A stretch of 64,000 nt of DNA. Origin: an uncultured Clostridia bacterium (GTDB lineage Bacteria > Bacillota > Clostridia > Oscillospirales > Ruminococcaceae). Shown in pieces: positions 1-8,451 of the stretch. Every line of letters starts with the position of its first letter. Position 1 is the stretch's first letter. The stretch covers positions 1-64,000 of the forward strand of contig CANDVA010000015.1 in the NCBI GenBank assembly GCA_947389015.1, given 5' to 3'. Under the pieces are notes generated by a model. It saw only the letters and a list, made by a program, of their open reading frames with translations. It had not been told where the DNA came from and searched no databases. Position numbers and translations under genes: made by a program.

Positions 1-12
1 CGCTAAAAGGGC

Positions 13-135
13 TTGGGGAAAAACAAGAGTTTTTCCCCAAATCGGTGATTTTGCCAACAGGCAAAATCGCCGATAAATCACTTTTTTCTGCCGGTGGCAG
101 AAAAAAGTGATCCGCGCTCCGAGCAACACCTTGCT
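13..135. repeat. Tandem array of perfect or near-perfect palindromes
   Basis: Three strong stem-loops follow one another almost without spacing. At 13-40 an 11-bp perfect stem (TTGGGGAAAAA) encloses a 6-nt loop. At 41-74 a 15-bp stem with one G-T pair has the loop AACA. At 77-111 a 16-bp perfect stem (ATCACTTTTTTCTGCC) has a 3-nt loop. A small fourth hairpin (AGCAA/TTGCT) lies at 122-135. None is followed by a T-run, so they do not look like plain terminators. They may be part of a dispersed intergenic repeat that continues left of the window. Confidence 0.7.
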
Positions 136-347
136 GTTATAAATTCTGATTTATATATTTATCCTTAAAAAATATTATACAAAATATTTCACCAAAAGTC
201 AAGATATTTGGTTAAACCGAAAATAAAAAAGCTAAAAATTTGATATAAACTTTTATGGGAAAATGTTATAATTTGATCACAAAGGGCAGAGAGATACGCT
301 CTCACCGAAAAAGGGGAATATCCCCGTGAATGAAAGGACATACCGTT
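136..347 (+). promoter_or_regulatory. AT-rich leader with extended -10 promoter for the secreted protein gene
   Basis: No gene is visible here. TGTTATAAT at 264-272 is a full extended -10 (TG-N-TATAAT), with no good -35 at 17 bp; the nearest TTGATA, at 240-245, is 21 bp away. GGGGAATATCCCC at 313-325 is a short palindrome in the leader. The ribosome binding site AAAGGA at 333-338 precedes the ATG at 348 by 9 nt. Confidence 0.55.
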
Positions 348-923
348 ATGAAAAAGATTGTTTCCGTTATTACCTCCGCGGTAGCCGCGGCAGCACTTTC
401 CGTTACCGCTTCCGCGTACACTATCGACTTCGATCTCGGCTTCGGTTGGTCGGCAAACACCACCATCCCAGGTTCTGAGTTCGCCGATGTTACCCCCTCA
501 ACCACCGTTACCATTACCTATGAGGCGAATGCCGCGCTTGCGGATATGCCAAATCAGGATTACTGGTGCATCAAGCCCATGATCAATGACGAGGGCTGGC
601 CGTTCATCGATACGCTCGGGCTTGAGCTTTCCGAAAGCAAGGACAGCTATCCCGTAGACGTTGACGGCAATTCTGTAAGCTTTACGATTCCCGCCGATAT
701 TCTTGAGCATGTTCAGGTTGCGGGCATGGCGTTTATGGGTCACGGCGTTAAGCTGCTCGATATGACATTCTCCGACAGTGCGCCTGAGTCTTCCGCTTCC
801 AACGATGAAAATGAAACCAAGCCTGCCAACCCCGATTCCGGTGTTGAGGGCGTTGCTGTGATAGCCGGCACTGCGGCTCTGGCACTCGGCACAATGATAG
901 TTGCCAAGAAAAGGAATAAGTGA
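348..923 (+). CDS. Secreted protein with C-terminal cell-wall/membrane anchor
   Basis: A 191-aa protein of unknown function. The N-terminus has KK and a hydrophobic alanine-rich stretch ending ASA, a Sec signal peptide cut near residue 23. The mature part is acidic and probably beta-rich. The C-terminus has NPDSG, a hydrophobic helix of about 18 residues and the basic tail KKRNK. This is the layout of a sortase sorting signal, with NPDSG instead of NPxTG or LPxTG. An in-frame ATG at 330 exists, but the AAAGGA site is correctly spaced for 348. A solute-binding lipoprotein gene follows after 29 bp, so the two may be co-transcribed. Anchoring is inferred from the tail; no sortase gene is in the window. 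Confidence 0.75.
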   Translation: MKKIVSVITSAVAAAALSVTASAYTIDFDLGFGWSANTTIPGSEFADVTPSTTVTITYEANAALADMPNQDYWCIKPMINDEGWPFIDTLGLELSESKDSYPVDVDGNSVSFTIPADILEHVQVAGMAFMGHGVKLLDMTFSDSAPESSASNDENETKPANPDSGVEGVAVIAGTAALALGTMIVAKKRNK

Positions 924-952
924 TCTTGTGAAATTTCGAAAGGAGGATCGCT

Positions 953-2377
953 ATGAAGCGTTTTAAAAAAATTATCGCCGCCGTAATGGCTATGAGCTGT
1001 GTGATGACCGTGACCGCCTGCGACGAGGAAAACGGTTCACTGCCGTCAAACAGCAATCCCTCGGGAAATAACACTCCGCCCGAGTCCTCTACCATTTCTT
1101 CTACCGCTACCATGAATGAGTCCGACGCTCAGGAGGTCGCAAAGATCGATTTAAAAGTGGAAAAACTTAAAAATCCCACCGTCAAATTCCTCAGTGAATG
1201 GGACCTGAATCCCGCCGAGGGGCAGCCGCTTTCCGTAGCAATGGAGATGTTCCAGACGCAGTACGGCGGACGTATCGAGCTGGTGCGCACCGCCTTTGAC
1301 GAGCGCTACACCAAGCTTTCCACAATGGTTGCTGCGGACGACTCTCCCGATATGTTTAGTGCGGGAGATATGGATGTTTTCCCGAAGGGCGTGTTGAGTG
1401 GATACTTTCAGCCGCTTGATCCGTATGTTGACTTTAGCAGCGAGCTTTGGGCACCTATGAGCGCGGTAAACGAGCAATTCTGCGCTAACGGAAAGCACTA
1501 TGTCGGCGCTGTCGGCGTTGAGAGCGACTGCGTAATGTTCTACAACAAGAAAACCATTATCAATAACGGACTGGACGATCCCGTTGAGCTTCTCGAACAG
1601 GGCAAGTGGGATTGGGACGCGCTCTGGACTATGATGACACAATTCTGTAACCGCGAAGAGGAAAAGTTCGCGACGGACGGCTGGTGGTTCGAGGGCGCGA
1701 TATCACTCACAACAGGCAAGCCCTATATAGGAATGGAAAACGGAAAGGTAGTCCATAACCTCGATACGCCAATGATAGAAAAGGTGCAGGAGTATATGCT
1801 CAATATGAAAGAGAACGATCTGCCATTCCCCAAAGCCGAAAACGGCTGGCGCGTTGTTCCGTCGAACATTAAAAACGGAAAGACACTGTTTTATCCTGTT
1901 GGCACCTATGCCCTCTACCCATATAACAATTATATTCAGGATTTTGGCAATATGGAGGACGTTATGTTCGTTCCCATGCCCAAGTGTCCCGACGCGAACG
2001 AATATTATCTCCCCGCACGTGTAAACGGATTTGCGCTGATAAAGGGCGCGGCAAATCCCGAAGGCGTTGCCGCGTATCTTAACTGCGAGATGGTCGCGCG
2101 GGACAGCGATATCGCCGACGAGATAGGCAAGCGGCAGGCATTCGAGGAGTACGGTTGGACGCAGGAGCTTTGGGATATGCTTGAAAAGGTCACGGATATG
2201 ACTGCAGAGCATCCCGTTATAGAGATGTATAACGCTGTTACTCCCACAATTGCCGATTACATCAACAATCCCATGAAAGAAGCCTACAACAGCGGCGCAA
2301 GCTGGATACAGACTCGAGATTCCATAAGGGGCGCAGTTCAGACTGAGCTTGACATTGTAAACGAAAACCTGAAATAA
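953..2377 (+). CDS. ABC transporter extracellular solute-binding lipoprotein (family 1, UgpB-like)
   Basis: A 474-aa lipoprotein. The signal peptide ends in the lipobox VTAC with the lipidated Cys at residue 23, followed by a Ser/Asn/Pro-rich linker to about residue 60. The remainder resembles family 1 (COG1653) sugar-binding proteins, with phrases such as DDSPDMFSAGD and a Trp/Tyr-rich ligand cleft. Such proteins capture oligosaccharides outside the cell and deliver them to an ABC permease. No permease or ATPase gene is next to it, so the transporter partner and ligand are unknown. An AAAGGAGG ribosome binding site lies just upstream, and a hairpin terminator follows the stop. Confidence 0.85.
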   Translation: MKRFKKIIAAVMAMSCVMTVTACDEENGSLPSNSNPSGNNTPPESSTISSTATMNESDAQEVAKIDLKVEKLKNPTVKFLSEWDLNPAEGQPLSVAMEMFQTQYGGRIELVRTAFDERYTKLSTMVAADDSPDMFSAGDMDVFPKGVLSGYFQPLDPYVDFSSELWAPMSAVNEQFCANGKHYVGAVGVESDCVMFYNKKTIINNGLDDPVELLEQGKWDWDALWTMMTQFCNREEEKFATDGWWFEGAISLTTGKPYIGMENGKVVHNLDTPMIEKVQEYMLNMKENDLPFPKAENGWRVVPSNIKNGKTLFYPVGTYALYPYNNYIQDFGNMEDVMFVPMPKCPDANEYYLPARVNGFALIKGAANPEGVAAYLNCEMVARDSDIADEIGKRQAFEEYGWTQELWDMLEKVTDMTAEHPVIEMYNAVTPTIADYINNPMKEAYNSGASWIQTRDSIRGAVQTELDIVNENLK

Positions 2378-2419
2378 GCCGATCATTTCCTTATAGGGCT
2401 TGGTCAGCTGCATAAAACG

Positions 2420-2459
2420 AAACCGCGGCAGGATATCTGCCGCGGTTTTGCCTTTTTTT
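2420..2459. terminator. Intrinsic terminator between convergent genes
   Basis: An 11-bp GC-rich stem (AACCGCGGCAG paired with CTGCCGCGGTT, loop GATAT) is followed by TTGCC and seven T on the + strand. The left side is A-rich, so it may also work for the opposing iscU transcript. Confidence 0.85.
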
Positions 2460-2528
2460 ATTACGGGCGTAGCAGCTGCCAAGATAAAGGCTTGATACCG
2501 CTATTTCCTATGGAACGAAAATAAAAAG

Positions 2529-2957
2529 TTATTCTCCGCAGTGTTCGCAGTCGTGGGTCTGCGCGAATATTTCCTTGTCGTACTCGATACCGTTTTTGTC
2601 GTAATAGTCCTTGACAGCCGCCTTGACAGCTTCCTCGGCAAGCACCGAGCAGTGCAGCTTGTGTGCGGGAAGTCCGTCAAGCGCCTCAACGACCGCCTGA
2701 TTGGTAAGCTCCAGCGCCTGCGACAGCGGCTTTCCCTTTATCATCTCGGTAGCCATTGACGAGCTTGCAATCGCCGAACCGCAGCCGAACGTGCTGAATT
2801 TAACGTCTGTGATGATATCGTTGTCGATCTTCAGAAATATCTTCATTATATCTCCGCATTTTACGTTTCCGACCTCCCCTACCCCGTCGGCGTTATCCAT
2901 TGTGCCGACGTTGCGCGGATTTGTAAAATGATCCATAACCCTTTCACTGTATAACAT
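2529..2957 (-). CDS. iscU: IscU/NifU-type iron-sulfur cluster scaffold protein
   Basis: A 142-aa scaffold on which Fe-S clusters are built from sulfur delivered by the cysteine desulfurase. The three ligand cysteines are visible: C34 in GNVKCGD, C59 in FGCGSA and C103 in LHCSVLA. The Asp that lowers cluster stability in IscU is present at residue 36 (CGD). The start overlaps the end of iscS by 14 bp, which points to translational coupling. An additional CEHC (C137, C140) near the C-terminus lies beyond the usual scaffold core. Assignment to the NifU N-terminal family is firm. Whether it should be called iscU or nifU is a naming matter, since there is no C-terminal Nfu domain. Confidence 0.93.
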   Translation of the reverse strand: MLYSERVMDHFTNPRNVGTMDNADGVGEVGNVKCGDIMKIFLKIDNDIITDVKFSTFGCGSAIASSSMATEMIKGKPLSQALELTNQAVVEALDGLPAHKLHCSVLAEEAVKAAVKDYYDKNGIEYDKEIFAQTHDCEHCGE

Positions 2958-4137
2958 ATTTCCTCTTGCCCTCCTGTAAATCCTGCCAGATCGGCGACAT
3001 ATTGCGCAGATATTCTACGACATCTTTTGTTGATTTAATAATGAACTCTATCTCCTCGGGAGTGTTCTCCTCAGAAAGCGTCAGTCTCAGCGACCCGTGA
3101 GCTACCTCATGGGGTCTACCGATAGCCAGCAGTACATGGCTCGGGTCAAGCGCTCCCGACGTACACGCCGAGCCTGACGACGCGCAGATCCCCTTTGCGT
3201 CGAGCAGCAACAGCAGGCTCTCGCCCTCTATTCCCTCAAAGCACATATTAACGCTGCCGGGCAGACGGTTTATTATTGAGCCGTTAAGTATCGAATGCGG
3301 TATCTCGGACAGTCCCTTGATCAGTCTGTCGCGCATTGCGATAAGCCGCGGCGTGTTTTCAGAAATATTTCCGATCGCCTCTTTCAGCGCCGCCGCCATT
3401 GAGACAATTCCCGCGATATTTTCCGTTCCCGCGCGTCTGCCGCGCTCCTGAGCTCCGCCCTCGATAAGGCATGACGGCATCAGACCCTTGCGGACATAAA
3501 GCGCTCCCGCGCCTTTTGGTCCGTGAAATTTATGCGCCGACAGCGACAGCATATCGCAGCCTATATCGTGAACGTCAAGCGGAATGTGTCCGACAGCCTG
3601 CACCGCGTCGGTATGAAACAACACGCCTTTTTCCTTACAGACCGCCGCTATCTCCTTGATTGGCATTATCGTGCCTATCTCGTTATTGGCTGTCATTATT
3701 GTAACAAGCGCGGTATCGGGACCGATGGCCTCCGCTATCTGCTCGGGAGTAACATTTCCTTCGCCGTCAACGTTCAGTAAATCGACCTTGAAGCCCTGCT
3801 TTTCGAGCTTTTTCAGCGTATGAAGTATCGCGTGGTGCTCGGTTTTCTGAGATATTATATGCTTTTTCCCTTTGCGTGCGCCCATTTCCGCGGCGGATAT
3901 CAGCGCCTGATTATCAGCTTCGCTGCCGCCTGAGGTGAAATATATCTCCTTGATATCCGCACCTATACTCTCGGCAATGCTCTGCCGCGCCTTGAAAAGC
4001 GCTTCCGCGGCGAGCTGCCCTACCGTATGCAGCGACGACGAATTGCCGTAGCATTCCTCCAGATACGGCAGCATAGCCTCTATAGCCGCCTTGCTCATTT
4101 TGGTTGTCGCGGCGTTGTCAACATATATTCTGTTCAT
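2944..4137 (-). CDS. iscS: Cysteine desulfurase (NifS/IscS family)
   Basis: A 397-aa PLP enzyme that converts cysteine to alanine and passes persulfide sulfur to IscU. The N-terminal YVDNAATT, the PLP lysine in SAHKFHGPKG (about K203) and the catalytic cysteine in SGSACTSG (about C325, NifS-type long loop) are all present. The frame also opens at a GTG at 4146, but AGGTGA is well spaced for the ATG at 4137. It has its own consensus promoter and forms a two-gene operon with iscU. No iscR is in the window. Confidence 0.95.
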   Translation of the reverse strand: MNRIYVDNAATTKMSKAAIEAMLPYLEECYGNSSSLHTVGQLAAEALFKARQSIAESIGADIKEIYFTSGGSEADNQALISAAEMGARKGKKHIISQKTEHHAILHTLKKLEKQGFKVDLLNVDGEGNVTPEQIAEAIGPDTALVTIMTANNEIGTIMPIKEIAAVCKEKGVLFHTDAVQAVGHIPLDVHDIGCDMLSLSAHKFHGPKGAGALYVRKGLMPSCLIEGGAQERGRRAGTENIAGIVSMAAALKEAIGNISENTPRLIAMRDRLIKGLSEIPHSILNGSIINRLPGSVNMCFEGIEGESLLLLLDAKGICASSGSACTSGALDPSHVLLAIGRPHEVAHGSLRLTLSEENTPEEIEFIIKSTKDVVEYLRNMSPIWQDLQEGKRKYVIQ

Positions 4138-4177
4138 TGTTATCACCTACTCTATAATTCATATATGTTCAATAGGA

Positions 4178-4206
4178 ATTATAGCATATTTTTCCCAAAA
4201 TGTCAA
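4178..4206 (-). promoter_or_regulatory. Sigma-A promoter of iscS-iscU, with inverted repeat
   Basis: On the minus strand TTGACA (4201-4206), a 17-bp spacer and TATAAT (4178-4183) match the consensus fully. A 9-bp inverted repeat, CTATAATTC (4152-4160) and GAATTATAG (4176-4184), overlaps the -10 and the start region. It could be an operator or a leader hairpin. Confidence 0.85.
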
Positions 4207-4233
4207 GAGATAATTCGGGAAAAATCCACAAAA

Positions 4234-4884
4234 CTATTTTTCCATAAATGCCACGTCAAACGCGTAAGTATTGCCCTTTGCGCTTTCGATCTCCTCCTCT
4301 GTCAAATTATATGTATACACGACAAGCCTGTTTATTCCGTTAATACTTTCAAGCTCGGAGTAATCGAAAAGCATATCAGTTCGGGCGCAATGCGAATTAA
4401 AATCATAGCCGAAGCCGTTGTCGCCGCACTTTATCGTTACCGAGTAAAAATCATAGTTTATCATATTTTCAGACAGTAAATTGCAGAAAGCAACGCTGTC
4501 GGCGATAAAGTTTTCGGGCGCGCCTTGATAGGCAATAAAGAAAGCGTCTTCCGGCGGACATTCGTCGGATCTGAACGCATAGATGTTGAAATTGTTCCCG
4601 CAAAGCTCGTTTGCCGCGTCATAGCCGATCCTTTGCTTTGCGCGAGCAATTTCTTCGTTTTTGTAGGCGGTAACGCCAAAATATATTGCCACGGTTATCC
4701 CGCCGATTAGCATAATAAACACCACGGGGATAGTGATAAGCTTAATGACCGCGTTCCGTGATTTGTTTTTGTTATATGCAGCCTGCACCTCGCTGTCGGT
4801 GGAAAAGTTTACAGTGCCGCAGACGGGGCAGTTGTAGTTGTTGATGTTGATTGTTTTGTTGCAGCTTTTACAGCGTATGGTCAT
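4234..4884 (-). CDS. Zinc-ribbon, single-pass membrane protein of unknown function
   Basis: A 216-aa protein. The N-terminal 25 residues hold two CxxC pairs (CKSC and CPVC), a small zinc ribbon. One hydrophobic helix follows at about residues 47-70 (IPVVFIMLIGGITVAIYF), then an extracytoplasmic or lumenal domain of about 140 residues that I do not recognise. It is the last gene of the 13-gene run starting at tmk, 13 bp after its neighbour. Base composition is slightly more AT-rich than the genes upstream. No function is proposed. Confidence 0.75.
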   Translation of the reverse strand: MTIRCKSCNKTININNYNCPVCGTVNFSTDSEVQAAYNKNKSRNAVIKLITIPVVFIMLIGGITVAIYFGVTAYKNEEIARAKQRIGYDAANELCGNNFNIYAFRSDECPPEDAFFIAYQGAPENFIADSVAFCNLLSENMINYDFYSVTIKCGDNGFGYDFNSHCARTDMLFDYSELESINGINRLVVYTYNLTEEEIESAKGNTYAFDVAFMEK

Positions 4885-4897
4885 ATGTACCTACCTT

Positions 4898-5356
4898 TTA
4901 GGGCGCGGGCGGGTTTTCCTTGATGAATTCCTCCAGTAAATTCGCTGCGTAACGGCATAATTCGGGGCACGGGCGCTTCTTGTAATATTCGGGAGTGCGC
5001 AGCTCGGGGGTCGCCGAAGACTCGGGCTTATCCAGTCCGAGCAGCTCACGGCATATAATGCTCCCGTTGTCGGCGCGGAAACGCTCGGCGAGAGCGCGTA
5101 TCTTTTCGTAAAGCTCCTTTTTCGCGGTCAGGTTCTTAGGTTCGGAGTAGCCGTACAGTGCGCTCAGCACCATAACGACGCCCGAAAACGTTCCGCAGAC
5201 CTCGCGCAGTCTGCCCATACCGCCGCCGAAGCCGCAGGATAATCTCGCGGCTGTATCGGCGTCAAGTCCAAGCTCATCCGCAAACGCGACCGCGACAGCC
5301 TGCGTGCAGTTGTAGCCCGACAAAAAGTTATTGTAAGCTATATCGCCCTTCGTCAT
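4898..5356 (-). CDS. C_GCAxxG_C_C family redox-type protein
   Basis: A 152-aa protein resembling the C_GCAxxG_C_C family (PF09719): NCTQAV near the start, LSCGFGGGMGR, VCGTFSG, ICRELLG and a C-terminal CPELCRYAA. The spaced cysteines suggest a redox or metal-binding role, but the family has no settled function. It overlaps the mrp stop by 4 bp (ATGA), so it is translationally coupled to an Fe-S cluster carrier, in keeping with a cysteine-based role. The role is inferred from context. Confidence 0.8.
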   Translation of the reverse strand: MTKGDIAYNNFLSGYNCTQAVAVAFADELGLDADTAARLSCGFGGGMGRLREVCGTFSGVVMVLSALYGYSEPKNLTAKKELYEKIRALAERFRADNGSIICRELLGLDKPESSATPELRTPEYYKKRPCPELCRYAANLLEEFIKENPPAP

Positions 5357-6180
5357 TTGCAGAACTCCTCCACGGCGTCGGCTATCGGGTCTGCGGCGGT
5401 CGTCTCGGTAAGCTCGAGCATACCGCTGTCGACCAGCTTTGCAAGTTCGGGGTCTATCGGGAGCTTTGCCAGCACCTTAAGTCCGAATGTTTTTGCGGTA
5501 TCGTCAATGTGGCTTTCGCCGAAAACGTTGATGTGCTTTCCGCAGTCGGGACAGAGCGCATAGCTCATATTCTCGACAATACCTATGATAGGCACGTTCA
5601 TCATATTCGCCATTTTGACCGCCTTGCCGACTATCAGCGAGACAAGCTCCTGCGGCGAGGTAACGACGATAATACCGTCCAACGGAATGGATTGGAACAC
5701 GGTAAGCGGAACGTCGCCCGTTCCCGGAGGCATATCCACGAACATATAATCCACGTCGTCCCATACAACGTCTGTCCAGAACTGCTTTGCCGTACCCGCG
5801 ATTATCGGACCTCGCCAGATAACGGGGTCGGTATCGTCGGGCAGCAGCAGATTGACCGACATCACCTTAATGCCTTTCTTGGTCTTTACGGGGAAAATGG
5901 CGGTCTCGTTGCCCTGAGCCTTTTCCTTCAAACCGAAAGCCTTCGGTACGGACGGTCCCGTGATATCAGCGTCGAGAACAGCGGTATTAAAGCCGCGGTG
6001 GTTCATAAGCACCGCCGAAAGGCAAGTGACGAGCGACTTTCCGACGCCGCCCTTTCCGCTGACGATACCGATCACCTTTTTGATATCGGAAAGCTCGTGA
6101 GGCTTTGCGATAAGGCTCTCTTCCTTGCGTTCCGAGCAGCTCTCTCCGCAGCTGCTGCAATCATGTGTACATTCGCTCAT
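5353..6180 (-). CDS. Mrp/NBP35-family iron-sulfur cluster carrier ATPase
   Basis: A 275-aa P-loop ATPase (Mrp/ApbC) that binds a 4Fe-4S cluster and hands it to target proteins. The deviant Walker A GKGGVGKS lies at 43-49, the DMPPGTGD motif at 149-156, and the cluster-binding CPDC at C210 and C213. The N-terminus has four cysteines (C4, C8, C11, C15), also seen in Nbp35-like members. GAAAGG lies 10 nt before the ATG. It is in the long operon, overlapping the GNAT gene upstream by 20 bp and the C_GCAxxG gene downstream by 4 bp. Confidence 0.9.
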   Translation of the reverse strand: MSECTHDCSSCGESCSERKEESLIAKPHELSDIKKVIGIVSGKGGVGKSLVTCLSAVLMNHRGFNTAVLDADITGPSVPKAFGLKEKAQGNETAIFPVKTKKGIKVMSVNLLLPDDTDPVIWRGPIIAGTAKQFWTDVVWDDVDYMFVDMPPGTGDVPLTVFQSIPLDGIIVVTSPQELVSLIVGKAVKMANMMNVPIIGIVENMSYALCPDCGKHINVFGESHIDDTAKTFGLKVLAKLPIDPELAKLVDSGMLELTETTAADPIADAVEEFCK

Positions 6181-6628
6181 AATGATTTTTCCTTTCAGAT
6201 ATAATTATTTTTTCAAGACTTCCGCAATCATTTTCACGAAAGCCGATATCAAGCAATTTTTCTTTAAGCCCGCCCCTGTACTCGTTTATACGCACCGACG
6301 AAGAAAGCATCTGCGCGCTCCACTTCACGACGGCATTTACAAGCTCGGTGCAGGCGTTTTTATCGACATAATAATCATACACGGCAATACCCGCTATCTC
6401 GGTATATATTTCTCCGAGCAGATTTGTGACCTGTCTTGCGTGTATGTAACCGACAGCGTGACCCGAATGTATAATGACGAGCACCGTCTGATCCGCGTCC
6501 ATAAGCGTATTTCTGTACAACCTTTCCGCGACCTTTTTCGGTACTGCCGAGCCCAGAAGACGCTCGTTCATTTTGTAAACGGCGGTAAAATCCGCGACGC
6601 CAGCGGGACGCACCTTGTATCTGAACAT
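6161..6628 (-). CDS. GNAT-fold N-acetyltransferase-like protein
   Basis: A 155-aa protein with the order of a GNAT domain: an N-terminal VRPAGVADFTAVYKM helix-strand, a central beta region (AVGYIHARQV), then IAGIAVYDYYVDKNACTELVNAV in the acetyl-CoA region, and a C-terminal GFREN. The R/Q-x-x-G-x-G/A loop is poorly conserved, so activity is uncertain and the substrate unknown. The ATG at 6628 has AGGGGAG five bases upstream and is preferred over the ATG at 6646, which overlaps the deoB stop. Confidence 0.65.
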   Translation of the reverse strand: MFRYKVRPAGVADFTAVYKMNERLLGSAVPKKVAERLYRNTLMDADQTVLVIIHSGHAVGYIHARQVTNLLGEIYTEIAGIAVYDYYVDKNACTELVNAVVKWSAQMLSSSVRINEYRGGLKEKLLDIGFRENDCGSLEKIIISERKNHYERMYT

Positions 6629-6638
6629 TGTGCTCCCC

Positions 6639-7799
6639 TCATCCAATTATCTTCGCCGCGAAACTTTCGCCGTCGATTTTTCCGTCAACTTCCAGCATAT
6701 CGAGCACCGAAGCTCCGATATCGCCGAAGCACGTTCTTGTACCGAGATTCGCGGATTTTATCTCGTCGCCGTAAATCAGTACGGGGATATGTTCGCGTGT
6801 ATGATCCGTTCCGCTGTGGCAGGGATCGCAGCCGTGGTCTGCAGTGAGTATTACTGCGTCGTCCGTCCGCATTTCGGCAATAAAGCCTCCCAGCCACTTG
6901 TCAAATTCGTTCAGCGCGGTGGCGTAGCCCATAGGGTCGCGGCGATGACCGTACTGCATATCGAAATCAACCAGATTGGTAAAGCAAAGTCCGCTCCAGT
7001 CCTGTTTTTGGTATTCCGAGGTGATCTCCATATCGGTAGTGTTGCCGATCCTGCGGTCACAGCGTGTAATACCCTTTCCGGCGAAGATATCGAATATTTT
7101 TCCTACGCCGAGAACGTCTTTTCCGTTCTCTTTAAGAATATCGAGCGCGGTATCTTTCGGCGGCGTGAGCGAGAAATCATGACGGCGCGGCGTTCTCGTG
7201 TACGGGTGCTCGCCCTCAAAAGGACGCGCGATAACCCTCCCGACCGCGAAATCTCCCGTAAGTATCTCGCGCGCGATTTTGCAGTACTCGTACAGCGTAT
7301 CGACCGGAACAACGTTCTCGTGTGCGGCGATCTGAAATACGCTGTCCGCAGATGTATAGACTATAAGTGATCCCGTTTTCACGTGTTCCATTCCGTAGTC
7401 TGATATGATCTTTGTGCCCGAATACGGCAGATTGCAGAGAACCTTTCGTCCTGTCGCCCTCTCGAATTTTTCTATGACCTCGGGCGGAAATCCGTTCGGG
7501 AATGTCGGAAAAGGCTTTTCGGAAACACAGCCCGCTATCTCCCAATGTCCCGTCGTGGTATCTTTGCCCTTGGACTTCTCGGCAATTCGCAGGAACGCCC
7601 CCTCGGGACTTTGCGATTTCTCACCAACCGTCACGCCGTCAATATTGAACAACCCGAGCCTTTGCATATTTGGAACGTTCAGCGTTCCCGTCTCAAAGCA
7701 GGAGCGAAGAGTGTCCGCGCCCTTATCGCCGAAATCGCCCGCGTCGGGCATTTCGCCCACGCCGAAGCTGTCGAGAACTATCAGAAATACACGCTTCAT
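6639..7799 (-). CDS. deoB: Phosphopentomutase
   Basis: A 386-aa alkaline-phosphatase-superfamily enzyme that interconverts (deoxy)ribose 1-phosphate and 5-phosphate in nucleoside salvage. The metal-site motifs VLDSFGVGEMPDA at the start and TADHGCDP about residue 325 are clear, and full length fits bacterial DeoB. It follows deoC by one base, so the deoxynucleoside degradation steps are co-expressed: DeoB makes deoxyribose 5-phosphate and DeoC splits it. No nucleoside phosphorylase is in the window. Confidence 0.95.
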   Translation of the reverse strand: MKRVFLIVLDSFGVGEMPDAGDFGDKGADTLRSCFETGTLNVPNMQRLGLFNIDGVTVGEKSQSPEGAFLRIAEKSKGKDTTTGHWEIAGCVSEKPFPTFPNGFPPEVIEKFERATGRKVLCNLPYSGTKIISDYGMEHVKTGSLIVYTSADSVFQIAAHENVVPVDTLYEYCKIAREILTGDFAVGRVIARPFEGEHPYTRTPRRHDFSLTPPKDTALDILKENGKDVLGVGKIFDIFAGKGITRCDRRIGNTTDMEITSEYQKQDWSGLCFTNLVDFDMQYGHRRDPMGYATALNEFDKWLGGFIAEMRTDDAVILTADHGCDPCHSGTDHTREHIPVLIYGDEIKSANLGTRTCFGDIGASVLDMLEVDGKIDGESFAAKIIG

Positions 7800-7800
7800 A

Positions 7801-8451
7801 TTATTCGCCTCCGATCAGCAGCTTTACCGCAGAACTTGTTCCTATGCGGTCGCAGCCCTCGTTCAAAAACATTTCCAGGTCGGCTTTGGTTTTTACTCCG
7901 CCCGCCGCCTTGATTTTCACGTCCGATCCGATATGCTTTTTAAACAGCCGAATATCCTCGATATGCGCGCTTGCCGTGCCGAACCCCGTCGAGGTCTTGA
8001 TATAGTCGGCTTTCGCGTTGGTGACGCATTTGCACAGCTCGATCTTCTCCCTATCGGTAAGGCAGCAGGTCTCAATTATGACCTTGAGTATCTTTCCGCC
8101 GCAAGCTGCCTTAACGTCTTCGATCTCGCGCCGGACCTCGGAAAATTTCCCGTCCTTGACCCAACCGAGGTTTATCACCATATCTATCTCGTCAGCGCCG
8201 TCGCCGACAGCCTCGCGGGTCTCGGCGCACTTTGCCGCAGTCGTGGAATACCCGAGCGGAAAACCTATCACCGTGCAGATATTAAGCTCGGAAAATTTTT
8301 CACGAACGAGCTTCACATAGCACGCTGGTATACAGACGCTCGCGGTCTTGTATTTCAGAGCTTCCTTGCAAAGACGGAATATCTCCCCCTCGGTCGCCGT
8401 TGCGCGGAGCAAAGTGTGATCTATATGCGGAAAAATCTCCGAATTATTCAT
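7801..8451 (-). CDS. deoC: Deoxyribose-phosphate aldolase
   Basis: A 216-aa class I aldolase that splits 2-deoxyribose 5-phosphate into glyceraldehyde 3-phosphate and acetaldehyde. The Schiff-base lysine is in YIKTSTGF (K152); the second lysine is in KAAGGVKT. AAGGTGA sits 5 nt before the ATG at 8451. The frame is open farther upstream only to non-ATG codons. The start overlaps the end of the GH3 gene by 8 bp. Assignment is firm. Confidence 0.95.
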   Translation of the reverse strand: MNNSEIFPHIDHTLLRATATEGEIFRLCKEALKYKTASVCIPACYVKLVREKFSELNICTVIGFPLGYSTTAAKCAETREAVGDGADEIDMVINLGWVKDGKFSEVRREIEDVKAACGGKILKVIIETCCLTDREKIELCKCVTNAKADYIKTSTGFGTASAHIEDIRLFKKHIGSDVKIKAAGGVKTKADLEMFLNEGCDRIGTSSAVKLLIGGE

